NCBI GenBank assembly: GCA_947258815.1
Contig: CAMYJW010000005.1
Coordinates: 124,001-188,000 of the forward strand
DNA from: an uncultured Sphingomonadaceae bacterium
Lineage (GTDB): Bacteria; Pseudomonadota; Alphaproteobacteria; Sphingomonadales; Sphingomonadaceae
Direction: 5' to 3'
Length of the DNA: 64,000 bases
The notes beneath the pieces were generated by a model. It saw nothing but the letters and a program-made list of their open reading frames with translations, did not search any database and had not been told where the DNA came from. Made by a program: the position numbers and the translations under genes. Shown here piece by piece: positions 26,271-37,114 of the stretch (its first letter is position 1; every line of letters begins with the position of its first letter).

Positions 26271-29200
26271 ATGAATTTCGCGAATATCTCTGCATGGTCG
26301 ATCCGCAACCCGGTTGTGCCGCTGGTGATGTTCGCCGGGCTGGTGATCATCGGGATCATCAGCTTCATGCGAATGGATATCCAGCAGCAGCCCGATATCG
26401 AATTTCCGGTCGTGATCGTCAGCGTCGTTCAGCCCGGCGCCGCGCCAACTGAAATCGAAACGCAGATTACCCAGCGCGTCGAAGCGGCGGTGCGGTCTAT
26501 CAGCGGCGTCAAGACGATCAGTTCCACCGCGTCCGAAGGCGCAAGCCAGACATTCATCGAATTCGCGATCGGCGAGGATATCAACGCCGCGGTGAACGAG
26601 GTTAAAAACACGGTTGACCAGATTCGCAGCGATCTGCCTGACGGGATTCTCGAACCGCAGATTTTCAAGCGAACCACCACGTCTGAGCCGATTGCCTACT
26701 TCGCGCTTGAAACCGAAGACATGACGCTGGAGCAGCAATCGTGGTTCATCGACGATACGATTGCGCGTCGTCTGCTTTCGATTGACGGTATGGCCGAAGT
26801 GTCGCGCATGGGCGGTGTCGATCGGGAAATTCTGGTCACACTCGATCCTGCCAGAATGCAGGCACTCGGCGTTTCCGCCGGACAGGTGAACGGCGCACTG
26901 CGCCAGCTGAACGTGGATGCCGCCGGCGGAAAGATGGAGATCGGCGGAACCCGCCAGTCGGTGCGGGTGCTTGGCAACGCGGCGAATGCGTTCGAACTGT
27001 CGCAGACCGACATCGCGCTTGGCGGGGGGCGCACTGTCAAGCTGGCCGATATCGCGCGGGTTACCGATGCCTATGGCGAGGTCACCTCGATCGCGAAATT
27101 CAATGGCCGCCCGGTGGTGACATTCTCACTGTCCAGAGCGCGCGGTGCATCGGATGTCACGGTCTATGACGAAACGGTGGCTGAGCTTGCCCGGATCGAG
27201 GAAGAGCACAAGGGCGTTCGTTTCCGGCTGATGTTCACCACCGTTGAATATACCTTGAGCCAGTACGAAGGCTCAATGGCGGCGATGGTCGAAGGGGCGA
27301 TTCTCGCGGTTGTCGTGGTGTTCTTTTTCCTGCGGGACTGGCGCGCCACGATCATCTCGTCGATCGCCATTCCGCTTTCGGCGATACCGACGTTCTGGTT
27401 CATGGACCTGCTCAATTTCTCGCTCAGCCTGCAGTCACTGCTGGCGCTCAGTCTGGTCGCGGGTGTGCTGGTCGACGATGCGATTGTCGAGATTGAGAAT
27501 ATCGTGCGACACATGCGCATGGGCAAGACGGCCTATCAGGCCTCGATCGACGCTGCCGACGAGATCGGGCTGGCGGTTGTCGCCACCACGTTCTCGATCG
27601 TTGCGGTGTTCCTGCCGGTGGGCATCATGCCCGGCGTTTCGGGTGAGATATTCCGTTCTTTCGGCCTCACAGTCGTTGCCGCGGTGCTGATGAGCCTTGC
27701 CGTTGCACGTATGATCACACCGATGGCTGCCGCATATTTCCTGAAGTCCCATGGCGTTGCGGAACATGGCGGTGGCAAGGCGATGGATCGCTACATGGCT
27801 ATGCTCCACTGGTCACTGGATACCAGCAAGGCTGAGGCATACCGCGAAAATGCCCGGCTTGCCGATGGCCATATTCCGTTTACGGCGCGGATAGCGGCGC
27901 GCTTTCACGATCACAGGTTCTGGATGATCGGGGTTGGCGGCGCCGCCATGTTGCTGACGGGCCTGATCGGCAACGCCATGCCCATGGAATTCATGCCTAC
28001 GCAGGACAACGACAACGCCAGCATCACGATCGAAATGGTGCCGGGCACCACGATCAGGCAGACCGAGGAAGTGACAAATGAGGTCCTTGCTCTGCTTGAA
28101 GACCATCCGACGGTCGACGAGATATTCTTCCGGGCCGGTGAAGGCCAGGCTCGACTGATGATTTCCCTGCAGGATGACAGGAAACAGACCAGCAAGGAAT
28201 TCACCGAGGAACTGACACCGGTCCTGCAAGAAATTCCCGATGCGCGAATCGCATTTCAGGATATTCAGGATATGAGCGGATCGGCCACCGGACGTCCGAT
28301 ATCGGTGATGCTGACAGGCGCGGATTCGGAACTTCTGGATAAGACTGCCGCTGCGTTACTCGAAGAAATGAAAGGCCTGCGTGAAATCGTGGCCCCCCGA
28401 ATCAGCGCGGACTTGCGGCGCCCGGAAATCATCGTTCGGCCCCGCCATGATCTTGCCGCCGAACTGGGTGTGACGACTGCCGCGCTCAGCCAGACGATCC
28501 GCATCGCCACGATCGGCGAGATCGATCAGAACGCGGCCAAGTTTTCGCTGAGCGATCGTCAGGTCCCCATCCGGGTCCGCCTGCCGGAAAATGCGCGTCA
28601 GGATATGGTCAACATCGCCAACCTTCCGGTGCGAACGGTAACGGGCGGCTCGGTTCCCTTGTCGCGCGTCGCCGAAATTTCGTTTGGCTCAGGCCCCACC
28701 CAGATTGAGCGTTACAATCAGGAGCGCCGCATTTTCATCGGCGCGGATCTTGCGCCCGGTATTGTCAAGAGCGAAGCCGTCGATCAGATCAATGCGCTGC
28801 CGACGTTGCAAAACCTGCCACGCGGTGTCGCCAACAAACCATTCGGCGCGGACGAATGGCAGAAGGAAATGCTCGATAACTTCGCGGTCGCCGTACCGTC
28901 GGGCATTCTGCTTGTGTTCGCGGTTCTCGTGCTGCTTTATCATCGGGTGGTCTCTCCGCTGGTGAACATGTGGTCCCTGCTTCTCGCACCGCTTGGCGGT
29001 TTGATTGCATTGGTGCTGACGGGCCAGGCGCTGTCGATGCCGGTGTTCATCGGCATTCTGATGCTGCTTGGGATTGTCGGAAAGAACTCGATTCTGCTGA
29101 TTGACTTCGCGCTTGAGGAAATGGCCCAGGGCCGTGACAAGTTTGAAGCGATTATCGAGGCCGGGCACAAGCGCGCGCAGCCGATCGTGATGACGACCGT

Positions 29201-29462
29201 GGCGATGACGGCAGGTATGATCCCGACGACACTGGCAACAAGCGGCGATGGCGCGTGGCGCGCGCCGATGGGCACGATGGTGATCGGCGGATTGCTGCTT
29301 TCGACGGTGTTGACGCTGGTGATCGTTCCCGCAGCGTTCAGCCTTGCAGACGGATTCGAAAAGCGCCTTGGCCCGATGTTGAGGCGCAAGTTCCTTACGT
29401 TCGAGCCGCATCATGCCGAGGACGAGCGCAAGAGGCGGGACGACGCGTTTCCGGCCGAATAA
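26271..29462 (+). CDS. RND efflux pump, HAE-1 type inner-membrane transporter
   Basis: Proton-driven drug or solute exporter of the AcrB superfamily, 1063 residues, the usual length. Seen: a membrane helix at the N-terminus, large periplasmic loops after TM1 and TM7, the paired acidic residues GVLVDDAIVEIENI in TM4, and GIVGKNSILLIDF in TM10 with the relay Lys. It shares an operon with the adaptor at 25058 and the DUF445 gene. The substrate cannot be told from sequence. Confidence 0.95.
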   Translation: MNFANISAWSIRNPVVPLVMFAGLVIIGIISFMRMDIQQQPDIEFPVVIVSVVQPGAAPTEIETQITQRVEAAVRSISGVKTISSTASEGASQTFIEFAIGEDINAAVNEVKNTVDQIRSDLPDGILEPQIFKRTTTSEPIAYFALETEDMTLEQQSWFIDDTIARRLLSIDGMAEVSRMGGVDREILVTLDPARMQALGVSAGQVNGALRQLNVDAAGGKMEIGGTRQSVRVLGNAANAFELSQTDIALGGGRTVKLADIARVTDAYGEVTSIAKFNGRPVVTFSLSRARGASDVTVYDETVAELARIEEEHKGVRFRLMFTTVEYTLSQYEGSMAAMVEGAILAVVVVFFFLRDWRATIISSIAIPLSAIPTFWFMDLLNFSLSLQSLLALSLVAGVLVDDAIVEIENIVRHMRMGKTAYQASIDAADEIGLAVVATTFSIVAVFLPVGIMPGVSGEIFRSFGLTVVAAVLMSLAVARMITPMAAAYFLKSHGVAEHGGGKAMDRYMAMLHWSLDTSKAEAYRENARLADGHIPFTARIAARFHDHRFWMIGVGGAAMLLTGLIGNAMPMEFMPTQDNDNASITIEMVPGTTIRQTEEVTNEVLALLEDHPTVDEIFFRAGEGQARLMISLQDDRKQTSKEFTEELTPVLQEIPDARIAFQDIQDMSGSATGRPISVMLTGADSELLDKTAAALLEEMKGLREIVAPRISADLRRPEIIVRPRHDLAAELGVTTAALSQTIRIATIGEIDQNAAKFSLSDRQVPIRVRLPENARQDMVNIANLPVRTVTGGSVPLSRVAEISFGSGPTQIERYNQERRIFIGADLAPGIVKSEAVDQINALPTLQNLPRGVANKPFGADEWQKEMLDNFAVAVPSGILLVFAVLVLLYHRVVSPLVNMWSLLLAPLGGLIALVLTGQALSMPVFIGILMLLGIVGKNSILLIDFALEEMAQGRDKFEAIIEAGHKRAQPIVMTTVAMTAGMIPTTLATSGDGAWRAPMGTMVIGGLLLSTVLTLVIVPAAFSLADGFEKRLGPMLRRKFLTFEPHHAEDERKRRDDAFPAE

Positions 29463-29477
29463 TCATGGAACGTAAGC

Positions 29478-30740
29478 GTGTTGCCTGAACGGGACACCGC
29501 GCAGACCCTGTCGGCAGACAAGGCGCGGGGGATGCGTCGGACCGCCACCGGCCTGCTGATTGCGATGGCGCTGGCATTTATCGCCTTGCGGCACTTTGAA
29601 GGCGCGCATCCCGGATGGGGCTATGCCATTGCCTTCACCGAAGCGGCGATGGTGGGCGGCCTTGCTGACTGGTTCGCGGTGACGGCCTTGTTCCGGCATC
29701 CGCTGGGCATTCCGATCCCGCACACCGCGATCATACCAGTGAACAAGAACCGCATCGCCGACACGATGGCCGTTTTCCTGCGCGAAAACTTTCTGACCCC
29801 GCAAGTCGTCGCACGCCGCCTGCAGGGATTTAATCTCGCAGAAGGCGCGGGCAAATTTCTCTGCGCAGACCGTCCCGACAGCGGTGGCCGTTTACAGGAC
29901 GGCGTGGCTGAGCTTTTCGCCGACATCCTGGAATCGCTGGACCCGGAACGGCTGGGCGGACAAGTGAGAACCGGGCTGACGCATCAGCTGGAAAAGCTGG
30001 AAGTTGCGCCGCTGCTCGGCCAGATGCTCCAGACATCGATTGCCGATGAACGCCACACCCCGCTGTTGGACAGCCTTATTCGCAAGGCGGGCGAAGTGCT
30101 TGAGGCCAACGATGATCTGATGCGCACGATCGTCAGGCAGCGGACAAGCGCAATCCTGCAATGGACCGGACTTGACGGGCGCATCGCAATTTCAGTGCTT
30201 GACGGACTGTACAAGTTGCTGGCCGAAATGCTGGTTATTCCCGGCCACCCGCTGCGTATGAAAATAGAGGAACTTCTGGAAACGCTGGCCGTGGATCTGG
30301 TTGAGGATGCCGACACGCGTGAGAAAGTGGAGCGCGCAAAGCTTGAACTGCTCGCCAATCCGGCGCTGGGGCACTGGTGGCAAGGTGTGTGGGAGCGCAT
30401 ACGGATGGGGCTTATCGAAGCGGCGCGCGATCCGCAGCGTCCGGTTTCGGCACATCTCGATTCCGCGTTGACCGAGCTTGGCACGGCGCTGCGTGAAGAC
30501 AAGGCGCTGCAAGTCCAGGTCAACCGCTTCGCCCGGCGTGCGATGGTGGGCGTTGTCTCACGCTATGGCGATGAGATCGTTCGGCTGGTTTCCGAAACGG
30601 TGAAGCGTTGGGACGCGCAGACTGTCACCGGTCGCATAGAAAGTGCGGTAGGGCGCGATCTGCAGTTCATCAGGATCAATGGCACGCTGGTGGGCGGGCT
30701 TGTAGGCCTGGCCATTCACGCCGTCGATTCGATTTTGTAG
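29478..30740 (+). CDS. DUF445 (YjiN-like) membrane protein
   Basis: 420 residues, function unknown in the family. Seen: an N-terminal helix pair (about 22-60) with GYAIAFTEAAMVGGLADWFAVTALFRHPLGIPIPHTAIIP, the most conserved part of DUF445, then a long helical, probably coiled-coil body and a C-terminal membrane segment with GTLVGGLVGLAIH. GTG start, 15 bases after the RND stop, so it reads as the third gene of the efflux operon. Confidence 0.88.
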   Translation: MLPERDTAQTLSADKARGMRRTATGLLIAMALAFIALRHFEGAHPGWGYAIAFTEAAMVGGLADWFAVTALFRHPLGIPIPHTAIIPVNKNRIADTMAVFLRENFLTPQVVARRLQGFNLAEGAGKFLCADRPDSGGRLQDGVAELFADILESLDPERLGGQVRTGLTHQLEKLEVAPLLGQMLQTSIADERHTPLLDSLIRKAGEVLEANDDLMRTIVRQRTSAILQWTGLDGRIAISVLDGLYKLLAEMLVIPGHPLRMKIEELLETLAVDLVEDADTREKVERAKLELLANPALGHWWQGVWERIRMGLIEAARDPQRPVSAHLDSALTELGTALREDKALQVQVNRFARRAMVGVVSRYGDEIVRLVSETVKRWDAQTVTGRIESAVGRDLQFIRINGTLVGGLVGLAIHAVDSIL

Positions 30741-30754
30741 GGCATGGCCAAACA

Positions 30755-30783
30755 AGAAAACCCGGCCGTTTCCAGCCGGGCTT
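30755..30783 (-). terminator. Intrinsic terminator of the etfBA operon
   Basis: Read on the minus strand: AGCCCGGC, an 8-base loop, GCCGGG, then TTTTCTT. It lies just beyond the etfA stop and also ends transcription between convergent genes (DUF445 on plus). Confidence 0.8.
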
Positions 30784-30808
30784 TCCAGTGTTCGAACAGG
30801 GGTGTCTG

Positions 30809-31738
30809 TCAGAGCTTGCCGGTCAGTTCCGGCACGGCTTTGAACAGGTCCGCCACAAGGCCGATGTCTGCCACCTGGAAAATCGGCGCGTCTTCGTCCT
30901 TGTTGATCGCGATGATCGTTTTGGAATCCTTCATGCCCGCAAGGTGCTGGATCGCGCCGGAAATACCGATGGCGATATAAACCTCGGGCGCAACGATCTT
31001 GCCGGTCTGGCCGACCTGATAATCGTTGGGCACATAACCGGAATCGACTGCGGCGCGGCTGGCGCCGACGCCGGCTCCCAGCTTGTCGGCCAGCGGCAGA
31101 ATCACTTCTTCGAAGGTTGCTGCGTCTTTCAACGCGCGGCCACCTGAAACGATGATTTTCGCGCTGGTCAGTTCCGGGCGTTCCGAAGCCGCGATTTCCG
31201 CGCCAACGAAGCTGGAAAGGCCTGCATCGCCGGGGCCGGCTGCATCTTCGACACTGGCTGAACCGCCAGTTGCCGCCGCCTTGTCAAATGCCGTGCCGCG
31301 CACCGTGATAACCAGTTTGGCATCCGATGCTTCAACCGTTGCAATCGCGTTACCGGCGTAGATCGGCCGGGTGAACGTGTTGGCACTTTCAACCGAAAGA
31401 ATGTCCGAAATCTGCATCACATCGAGCAGCGCGGCGACGCGCGGTGCGATGTTTTTGCCGTTGGTCGTCGCGGGCGCGACGAACGCATCATGATCGGCCA
31501 TCAGCTGAACGATCAGCGGCGCGACATTTTCAGCCAGCGCATTGCCATAAGCGGCATCGTCTGCCTTGAGCACTTTGCCGACGCCGGCGATCTGCGCGGC
31601 GGCCTGTGCGGCGCCGTCACAATCGGCACCGGCAACAAGCGCGGTGACATCGCCAAGTTTGGCAGCGGCGGTGACGGCGGAAAGGGTGGCGTCCTTGACC
31701 GACGCGTTATCGTGTTCGACCCAAACGAGCGTGTTCAT
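30809..31738 (-). CDS. etfA: Electron transfer flavoprotein alpha subunit
   Basis: FAD-binding subunit of the soluble ETF dimer that carries electrons from acyl-CoA and other dehydrogenases to the quinone pool. Seen: 309 residues, and the C-terminal FAD domain signature [28 protein letters not shown] followed by [12 protein letters not shown]. The start overlaps the etfB stop by one base (TGATG), so the two subunits are coupled. Confidence 0.96.
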   Translation of the reverse strand: MNTLVWVEHDNASVKDATLSAVTAAAKLGDVTALVAGADCDGAAQAAAQIAGVGKVLKADDAAYGNALAENVAPLIVQLMADHDAFVAPATTNGKNIAPRVAALLDVMQISDILSVESANTFTRPIYAGNAIATVEASDAKLVITVRGTAFDKAAATGGSASVEDAAGPGDAGLSSFVGAEIAASERPELTSAKIIVSGGRALKDAATFEEVILPLADKLGAGVGASRAAVDSGYVPNDYQVGQTGKIVAPEVYIAIGISGAIQHLAGMKDSKTIIAINKDEDAPIFQVADIGLVADLFKAVPELTGKL

Positions 31739-32484
31739 CAGGCGACTCCCATATCCTTGAGTTTGGCGACAAGGGCATCGACGTCTTCGACCTTGATACC
31801 CGCCTGGCGAACCGGAGGTTCACCAACGGTTATGGTCTTGAGGCGCGGCGCGGTATCGACACCATAATCGGCGGGCGATTTGGTATCGAGCGGTTTCTTC
31901 TTCGCCTTCATGATGTTCGGCAGCGAGGCATAGCGTGGCTCGTTCAGGCGAAGATCGGTGGTGATCACAGCAGGCATCGCCAGCTTGACCGTTTCAAGTC
32001 CGCCATCGACTTCGCGCTTCACGGTGACCGAATCGCCTTCAACCGTTACTTCGCTGGCAAATGTGCCTTGCGGACGGCCCAGCAGCGCGGCCAGCATCTG
32101 GCCTGTCTGGTTGCTGTCATCGTCAATCGCCTGCTTGCCAAGGATGACAAGTCCGGGCGTTTCCTCATCGGTGATTGCCTTGAGGATCTTGGCGACGGCC
32201 AGCGGTTCAACTTCATCGTCAGTCTCAACCAGAATGGCGCGATCCGCACCCATGGCGAGCGCCGTGCGCAAGGTTTCCTGCGCCTTTGCCGGGCCGATCG
32301 AAACCGCGACGATTTCTTCGGCGGTGCCCGCTTCCTTCAGACGGATCGCCTCTTCAACGGCGATTTCGTCAAACGGGTTCATGCTCATCTTGACATTGGC
32401 AAGATCAACGCCGGTGCCGTCGGATTTGACGCGCGGTTTGACGTTGTAATCGATCACCCGCTTAACGGGGACGAGGATTTTCAT
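31738..32484 (-). CDS. etfB: Electron transfer flavoprotein beta subunit
   Basis: AMP-binding partner of EtfA, 248 residues. Seen: [19 protein letters not shown] at the start, the adenine-binding core [37 protein letters not shown] and the recognition loop that follows. First gene of etfBA on the minus strand, 175 bases downstream of sucC. Confidence 0.96.
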   Translation of the reverse strand: MKILVPVKRVIDYNVKPRVKSDGTGVDLANVKMSMNPFDEIAVEEAIRLKEAGTAEEIVAVSIGPAKAQETLRTALAMGADRAILVETDDEVEPLAVAKILKAITDEETPGLVILGKQAIDDDSNQTGQMLAALLGRPQGTFASEVTVEGDSVTVKREVDGGLETVKLAMPAVITTDLRLNEPRYASLPNIMKAKKKPLDTKSPADYGVDTAPRLKTITVGEPPVRQAGIKVEDVDALVAKLKDMGVA

Positions 32485-32658
32485 TGCAGTCTGTCCTCTC
32501 TCTTACGGGACGGCCGAAACTGGCCGTTCGGATAAATCTGAATGCAAGCAAAGCCATTGCCGCGCCTGCCTGCAACGTCAACCCCTGCTTTGGTGCAGCG
32601 ATCTGTCAGGCACGCGTTCAGGATCGGCGCGCAAGGCGCGGCAAATGTCGATCGGGGG

Positions 32659-33858
32659 TCAGGCGGCCTCCTTGACCTCTGCGACGATCTTCTTCGCCGC
32701 GTCGCCAAGGTCATCCGCCGAAACGATCTTCAGGCCGGAATTGTTCAGGATTTCCTTGCCCTTTTCAACGTTGGTGCCTTCAAGGCGGACAACCAGCGGG
32801 ACCGAAAGGTTCACGTCCTTGGCCGCCGCGACAATACCATCAGCGATAATGTCGCATTTCATGATGCCGCCGAAGATGTTGACGAGAATGCCTTCCACCG
32901 CCGGGTCCGACAGGATGATCTTGAACGCCGATGTGACTTTTTCCTTGGTGGCGCCGCCGCCAACGTCAAGGAAATTGGCCGGGAAAGCGCCGTTCAGCTT
33001 GATGATGTCCATCGTTGCCATGGCAAGGCCCGCGCCGTTGACCATGCAGCCGATGTTGCCGTCCAGCTTGATGTAAGCCAGATCGTATTTGCTGGCTTCG
33101 ACTTCGGCAGGGTCTTCCTCTGTCTCGTCCCGCAGTGCCTCTACATCGGGATGGCGGTAGAGCGCGTTCGAATCGAAGCTCATCTTGGTGTCGAGCACCA
33201 GCAGCTGGCCGTCCTTGGTTTCGACCAGCGGATTGATTTCCAGCATCGCGCAGTCAAGCGACATGAACGCTTCGTAAAGCTGTTTGGACAGCTTTTGCGC
33301 CTGCTTGTTGAGATCGCCTTCCAGCTTGAGCGCGAAGGCAACCGCGCGGCCATGATGCGGCATGAAGCCCTGTGCCGGATCGATGGTGATCGTGGTGATC
33401 TTCTCAGGCGTTTCTTCGGCAACGGCTTCGATATCCATGCCGCCTTCGGTGGAAACGATCATCGCGACGCGGCCGGTTGCGCGGTCTACCAGCATCGAGA
33501 GGTAGTATTCCTCCGCGATATCGACACCGTCAGTCACATAAAGGCGGTTGACCTGCTTGCCGACATCGCCCGTCTGCACGGTGACAAGCGTGTTGCCGAG
33601 CATGTCTTTCGCATCGGCTTCGACATCTTCGATCGATTTGGCAAGGCGAACACCGCCCTTGGCATCGGGGCCCAGTTCCTTGAACTTGCCCTTGCCGCGC
33701 CCGCCGGCGTGGATCTGGGCTTTCACGACATAAAGCGGTCCGGGCAGTTTCTTGGCGCCGGCAATGGCTTCTTCAACAGAAAGCGCGGCATGGCCCGCCG
33801 GGATGCCAATTCCGAATTTCGAAAGCAGCTCTTTCGCCTGATATTCGTGAATGTTCAT
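32659..33858 (-). CDS. sucC: Succinate-CoA ligase (ADP-forming) beta subunit
   Basis: TCA-cycle enzyme subunit that provides the nucleotide site, ATP-grasp fold, 399 residues. Seen: [16 protein letters not shown] at the N-terminus, [25 protein letters not shown], and [17 protein letters not shown]. The alpha-subunit gene sucD, usually next to sucC, is not adjacent here or elsewhere in the window; etfB follows instead. Confidence 0.96.
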   Translation of the reverse strand: MNIHEYQAKELLSKFGIGIPAGHAALSVEEAIAGAKKLPGPLYVVKAQIHAGGRGKGKFKELGPDAKGGVRLAKSIEDVEADAKDMLGNTLVTVQTGDVGKQVNRLYVTDGVDIAEEYYLSMLVDRATGRVAMIVSTEGGMDIEAVAEETPEKITTITIDPAQGFMPHHGRAVAFALKLEGDLNKQAQKLSKQLYEAFMSLDCAMLEINPLVETKDGQLLVLDTKMSFDSNALYRHPDVEALRDETEEDPAEVEASKYDLAYIKLDGNIGCMVNGAGLAMATMDIIKLNGAFPANFLDVGGGATKEKVTSAFKIILSDPAVEGILVNIFGGIMKCDIIADGIVAAAKDVNLSVPLVVRLEGTNVEKGKEILNNSGLKIVSADDLGDAAKKIVAEVKEAA

Positions 33859-34020
33859 GGATTATGCTCTATTCCGTTTCGATCGTCCTGGGGAGACTGG
33901 AAGGATTCCCATTTGTGCGCTGCCGCATAAGCATATCGTCGCGCGCTTGAAAAGTCCCCGTAGTATCCCGATTTCGCAAACGTCCCGAAAAAGCAGGTTT
34001 TTTGTTATGGCTTCGCGCAG

Positions 34021-34815
34021 ATGATCGACTTTGACCAGGCAGAGGCGATTGTTCGCGAAGCGGGGCGCGTTGCGCTGGCGAGCTGGCCGGGCGATGGCCA
34101 TGCGCCTGAAGTTTGGGAAAAATCACCGGGCGATCCCGTTTCGGCAAGCGATCTGGAAGTTGATCGGTTTCTCAGGGCAGAGCTGGGCGCGCTGGTGCCC
34201 GAAGCCGGCTGGCTTTCGGAAGAAACCGCAGATTCGCCGGAAAGGCTGGGCGATCGGCTGATCTGGCTGGTCGATCCGATCGATGGAACGAGAGACTTTA
34301 TTCATGGCCGCGATGGCTGGGCGGTCTCGGTCGCGCTTGTAAGCGATGCGCAGCCCTTGCACGCCTGGCTTTACGCACCTGCGCGCCGCCGCGAACAAGG
34401 CGGTGAATTCTGGCGGGCGCGTGCCGGACATGGCAGCTGGCGAAATGGCGACCCGCTGGAAGCGAGCACGCGTGCGGCGTTGCCCGGAGCGCGCGTGCCC
34501 GCCAGCAAACTTTCAAAGGAAGACAAGGATCTCTCGCCGGTTGCACGGCCCAACAGCATTGCCCTGCGCATGGCGATGGTGGCGGCGGACGAAGCCGATC
34601 TGGTCGCCACCTTGCGCTGGGGTTTTGAATGGGACGTTGCCGCCGCCGGGCTGATTGCGCTTGAAGCCGGGGCCACGGTGACCGACGCGTTCGGCCTGCC
34701 GCTGCGCTATAACCGGCCTGATCCGCGCGCATTTGGCGTTCTGGCCGCTGCGCCGGGCATACATCCCGCTGCGGTCGAGCGTCTGGCCGACAGGGCCAGA
34801 GCGCTCGCCGGTTAG
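34021..34815 (+). CDS. Inositol-monophosphatase family phosphatase (CysQ-like)
   Basis: Mg-dependent phosphatase of the inositol monophosphatase/3'(2'),5'-bisphosphate nucleotidase family, 264 residues. Seen: the metal-binding set LSEET, WLVDPIDGTRDFIHG and the C-terminal WDVAAAGLIALEAGATVTD. The closest subgroup looks like CysQ, which clears PAP from sulfate assimilation, but inositol or histidinol phosphate cannot be excluded. Divergent from sucC, monocistronic. Confidence 0.87.
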   Translation: MIDFDQAEAIVREAGRVALASWPGDGHAPEVWEKSPGDPVSASDLEVDRFLRAELGALVPEAGWLSEETADSPERLGDRLIWLVDPIDGTRDFIHGRDGWAVSVALVSDAQPLHAWLYAPARRREQGGEFWRARAGHGSWRNGDPLEASTRAALPGARVPASKLSKEDKDLSPVARPNSIALRMAMVAADEADLVATLRWGFEWDVAAAGLIALEAGATVTDAFGLPLRYNRPDPRAFGVLAAAPGIHPAAVERLADRARALAG

Positions 34816-34838
34816 ATCAGGGCCTGAACGTCAGGCGA

Positions 34839-35534
34839 TCAGTAGCCTTGCTGCTGCGCGGCCTGAACCTGCTCTTGCGTGATCGGCACGATCTTGATTT
34901 CAACCCGCCGGTTGCGCTGGCGGCCCTGCTCGGTATCGTTGCTGGCAACCGGCATCGTTTCACCAAAGCCCTGACTGCGAATGCGAGAGGCCGAAACGCC
35001 CTGCGACACAAGATAGTTGGCGACCGTCGATGCCCGGCGTTCGGACAGCGACTGGTTATAGGCGTCCGATCCGGTCGAATCGGTGTGGCCATAAACATCG
35101 ATCAGACTGTTGGGATACTGCTTCATGCTGCCGCCGATCTGGTTCAGCGTATCGCGGAACTGGGGCTTGAGCGTTGCGCTGTCGACATCGAAGGTCACGC
35201 CATCGGGCAGATTGACAAGGATCGCCTGGCCGTTGTCGGTCTCTGTGATGTCGACACCGCTGCCCGCAGTGCTTTCCTTCAGCTCCTTGATCTGCTTGTC
35301 CATCTGATAGCCAACCGCGCCACCCGCGACGCCGCCGATGCCCGCGCCGATGATCCGGCCCGTGCCGCCACCGATCAGGCCGCCCAGCAGCAGCCCGGCA
35401 AGCGCGCCGCCGCCTGCGCCCATAGCTGTGCGCGATACCTTCTTTTCACCCGTGTTGGGATCGGTGACACAGGCCGTAACGGTAACCAGAGAGAGAGCCG
35501 CAAGGCTGGAGACAAACAGACGGGATCTTTGCAT
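34839..35534 (-). CDS. OmpA-family lipoprotein with glycine zipper
   Basis: Outer-membrane lipoprotein that binds peptidoglycan. Seen from the ATG at 35534: a lipobox TVTAC, a glycine-zipper segment (about 40-85, GAGGGALAGLLLGGLIGGG), then an OmpA C-terminal domain with YGHTDSTGSDAYNQSLSERRA and the NRRVEIKI end. 231 residues. A GAAGGAAAGGG ribosome stretch supports this start over the open frame from 35594. Confidence 0.9.
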   Translation of the reverse strand: MQRSRLFVSSLAALSLVTVTACVTDPNTGEKKVSRTAMGAGGGALAGLLLGGLIGGGTGRIIGAGIGGVAGGAVGYQMDKQIKELKESTAGSGVDITETDNGQAILVNLPDGVTFDVDSATLKPQFRDTLNQIGGSMKQYPNSLIDVYGHTDSTGSDAYNQSLSERRASTVANYLVSQGVSASRIRSQGFGETMPVASNDTEQGRQRNRRVEIKIVPITQEQVQAAQQQGY

Positions 35535-35744
35535 GGTTTTGACCCTTTCCTTCAAAAAATGGAGCTTGATCGAAGTGTGTGGCGTTACAAACATGAATGG
35601 GCGCTTGATCGTTCGGCTGTCAACGATTTCGCATGTGAACCGCTGATCGTGCCGCCGTTTGTCCCCCGCAAATCAACAGCCAGAGCGCTGCGGACGATCA
35701 TTCGATTTCGTGAATTGCAAATTGTCTGCTAGCGCGATCTTATT

Positions 35745-37076
35745 GTGACGCCGTTCCCCTGGACAGATTGCCTGATTATCGCGGGATTGATTCTGCTGAA
35801 CGGGCTGTTCGCAATGTCGGAACTGGCCATCGTTTCAGCCCGGCCCTCTCGCTTGCAGGTTGCGGCGGGCAAGGGGAGCAAGGCGGCGCACACCGTGCTT
35901 GCGCTGGCTGCCGATCCGGGCAAGTTCCTCTCTACCGTTCAGATCGGTATTACACTTATCGGCATTGTCGCGGGCGCATACTCGGGCGCAAGTCTGGGCG
36001 GCCCGGTTGGTGAGCGGCTTGAAGCGGCAGGCATTCCGGCAGAGTTCGCCTATACCGCCGGTTTTGCGCTGGTCATCATAGCGACCACCTATTTCAGCCT
36101 TGTCATCGGGGAGCTTGTGCCAAAGCAGCTGGCATTGCGCGCAGCCGTGCCGATCTCGCTTGTCATGGCGCGGCCAATGTTGCTGCTGGCCCGCGTGATG
36201 GCGCCGTTTGTCTGGCTGCTTGACCGGTCATCGGCGCTGGTGCTGCGCGTTCTGGCCGTGCGCCGCTCGGGCGATGCCCGGCTGTCCGCCGAGGAACTTC
36301 ACATGATCTTTGCCGATGCCACCCGCTCGGGACTGATCGAGGAAGGCGAGCGCGTGATGATGGCGGGCATTCTCAAACTTGCGGAACGCCCGGTGCGTGA
36401 ACTGATGACGCCCAGAACCGAACTTGACTGGATCGAACTGGGGGCGAGCGAGGACGATCTGCGCGACCGGATTGCGCATTCGCCTCATTCGCTTTTGCCG
36501 GTCGTTGATGAATCGCCCGATACGATTGCGGGGATCATCAAGGTTCGCGATGCGCTGTCCGCGCTCGTCGACGGGCGGCGCGCCGATATACCCGCTCTGA
36601 TGAAGAAGGCCGAAGTGATTCCCGATCAGGTCGATGCGCTCGATGCCTTGCGGGTTCTGCAGCAGGCCGAAGTCGCGATGGTTATGATTCACGATGAGTA
36701 TGGCCACTTCGAAGGGATTGTCACGCCAACCGATTTGCTCACCGCGATCGCAGGAAGCTTCGCCAGCGATCAGGAAGAAGGCGAGGGGCCGATGCTGGTG
36801 GAGCGTGAAGATGGCTCCGCCCTCGTCGCCGGTGCAATGCCGGCAGATGCACTTGCTGACCGGTTTGAACTGGAGCTTCCCGAAGACCGCGAGTTTGCGA
36901 CGGTTGCGGGTTTTGCGCTGTGGGTGCTCAAGCGTCTGCCGTCAGAGGGTGAATGCTTTGAGGATCAGGGCTGGCGGTTTGAAATCGTCGATATGGATGG
37001 TCGCCGGATCGACAAATTGCTTGTCAGCCCGGTCGATCCGCCTGCCAGCGACGATCTGCCGGATCACACGCCCTGA
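35745..37076 (+). CDS. CNNM/CorC-type protein (DUF21, CBS pair, CorC_HlyC)
   Basis: Membrane protein of the magnesium/cobalt-efflux-linked hemolysin C family, 443 residues. Seen: a DUF21 membrane domain (about 1-185, starting LIIAGLILLNGLFAMSELAIVSARPSRL), two CBS domains (about 215-335, including MTPRTELDWIE and HDEYGHFEGIVTPTDLL), and a C-terminal CorC_HlyC domain (about 345-430). GTG start. The family exports or senses Mg; haemolysis is not implied. Confidence 0.9.
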   Translation: MTPFPWTDCLIIAGLILLNGLFAMSELAIVSARPSRLQVAAGKGSKAAHTVLALAADPGKFLSTVQIGITLIGIVAGAYSGASLGGPVGERLEAAGIPAEFAYTAGFALVIIATTYFSLVIGELVPKQLALRAAVPISLVMARPMLLLARVMAPFVWLLDRSSALVLRVLAVRRSGDARLSAEELHMIFADATRSGLIEEGERVMMAGILKLAERPVRELMTPRTELDWIELGASEDDLRDRIAHSPHSLLPVVDESPDTIAGIIKVRDALSALVDGRRADIPALMKKAEVIPDQVDALDALRVLQQAEVAMVMIHDEYGHFEGIVTPTDLLTAIAGSFASDQEEGEGPMLVEREDGSALVAGAMPADALADRFELELPEDREFATVAGFALWVLKRLPSEGECFEDQGWRFEIVDMDGRRIDKLLVSPVDPPASDDLPDHTP

Positions 37077-37114
37077 ATCCGTTTCGCCGGGCGATCCGGC
37101 GCGGCCAGACCCTT

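Noticed and set aside
32542-33930. A 462-codon plus-strand frame across sucC
   Set aside because: sucC on the minus strand has full-length homology; the antisense frame has no recognisable features.
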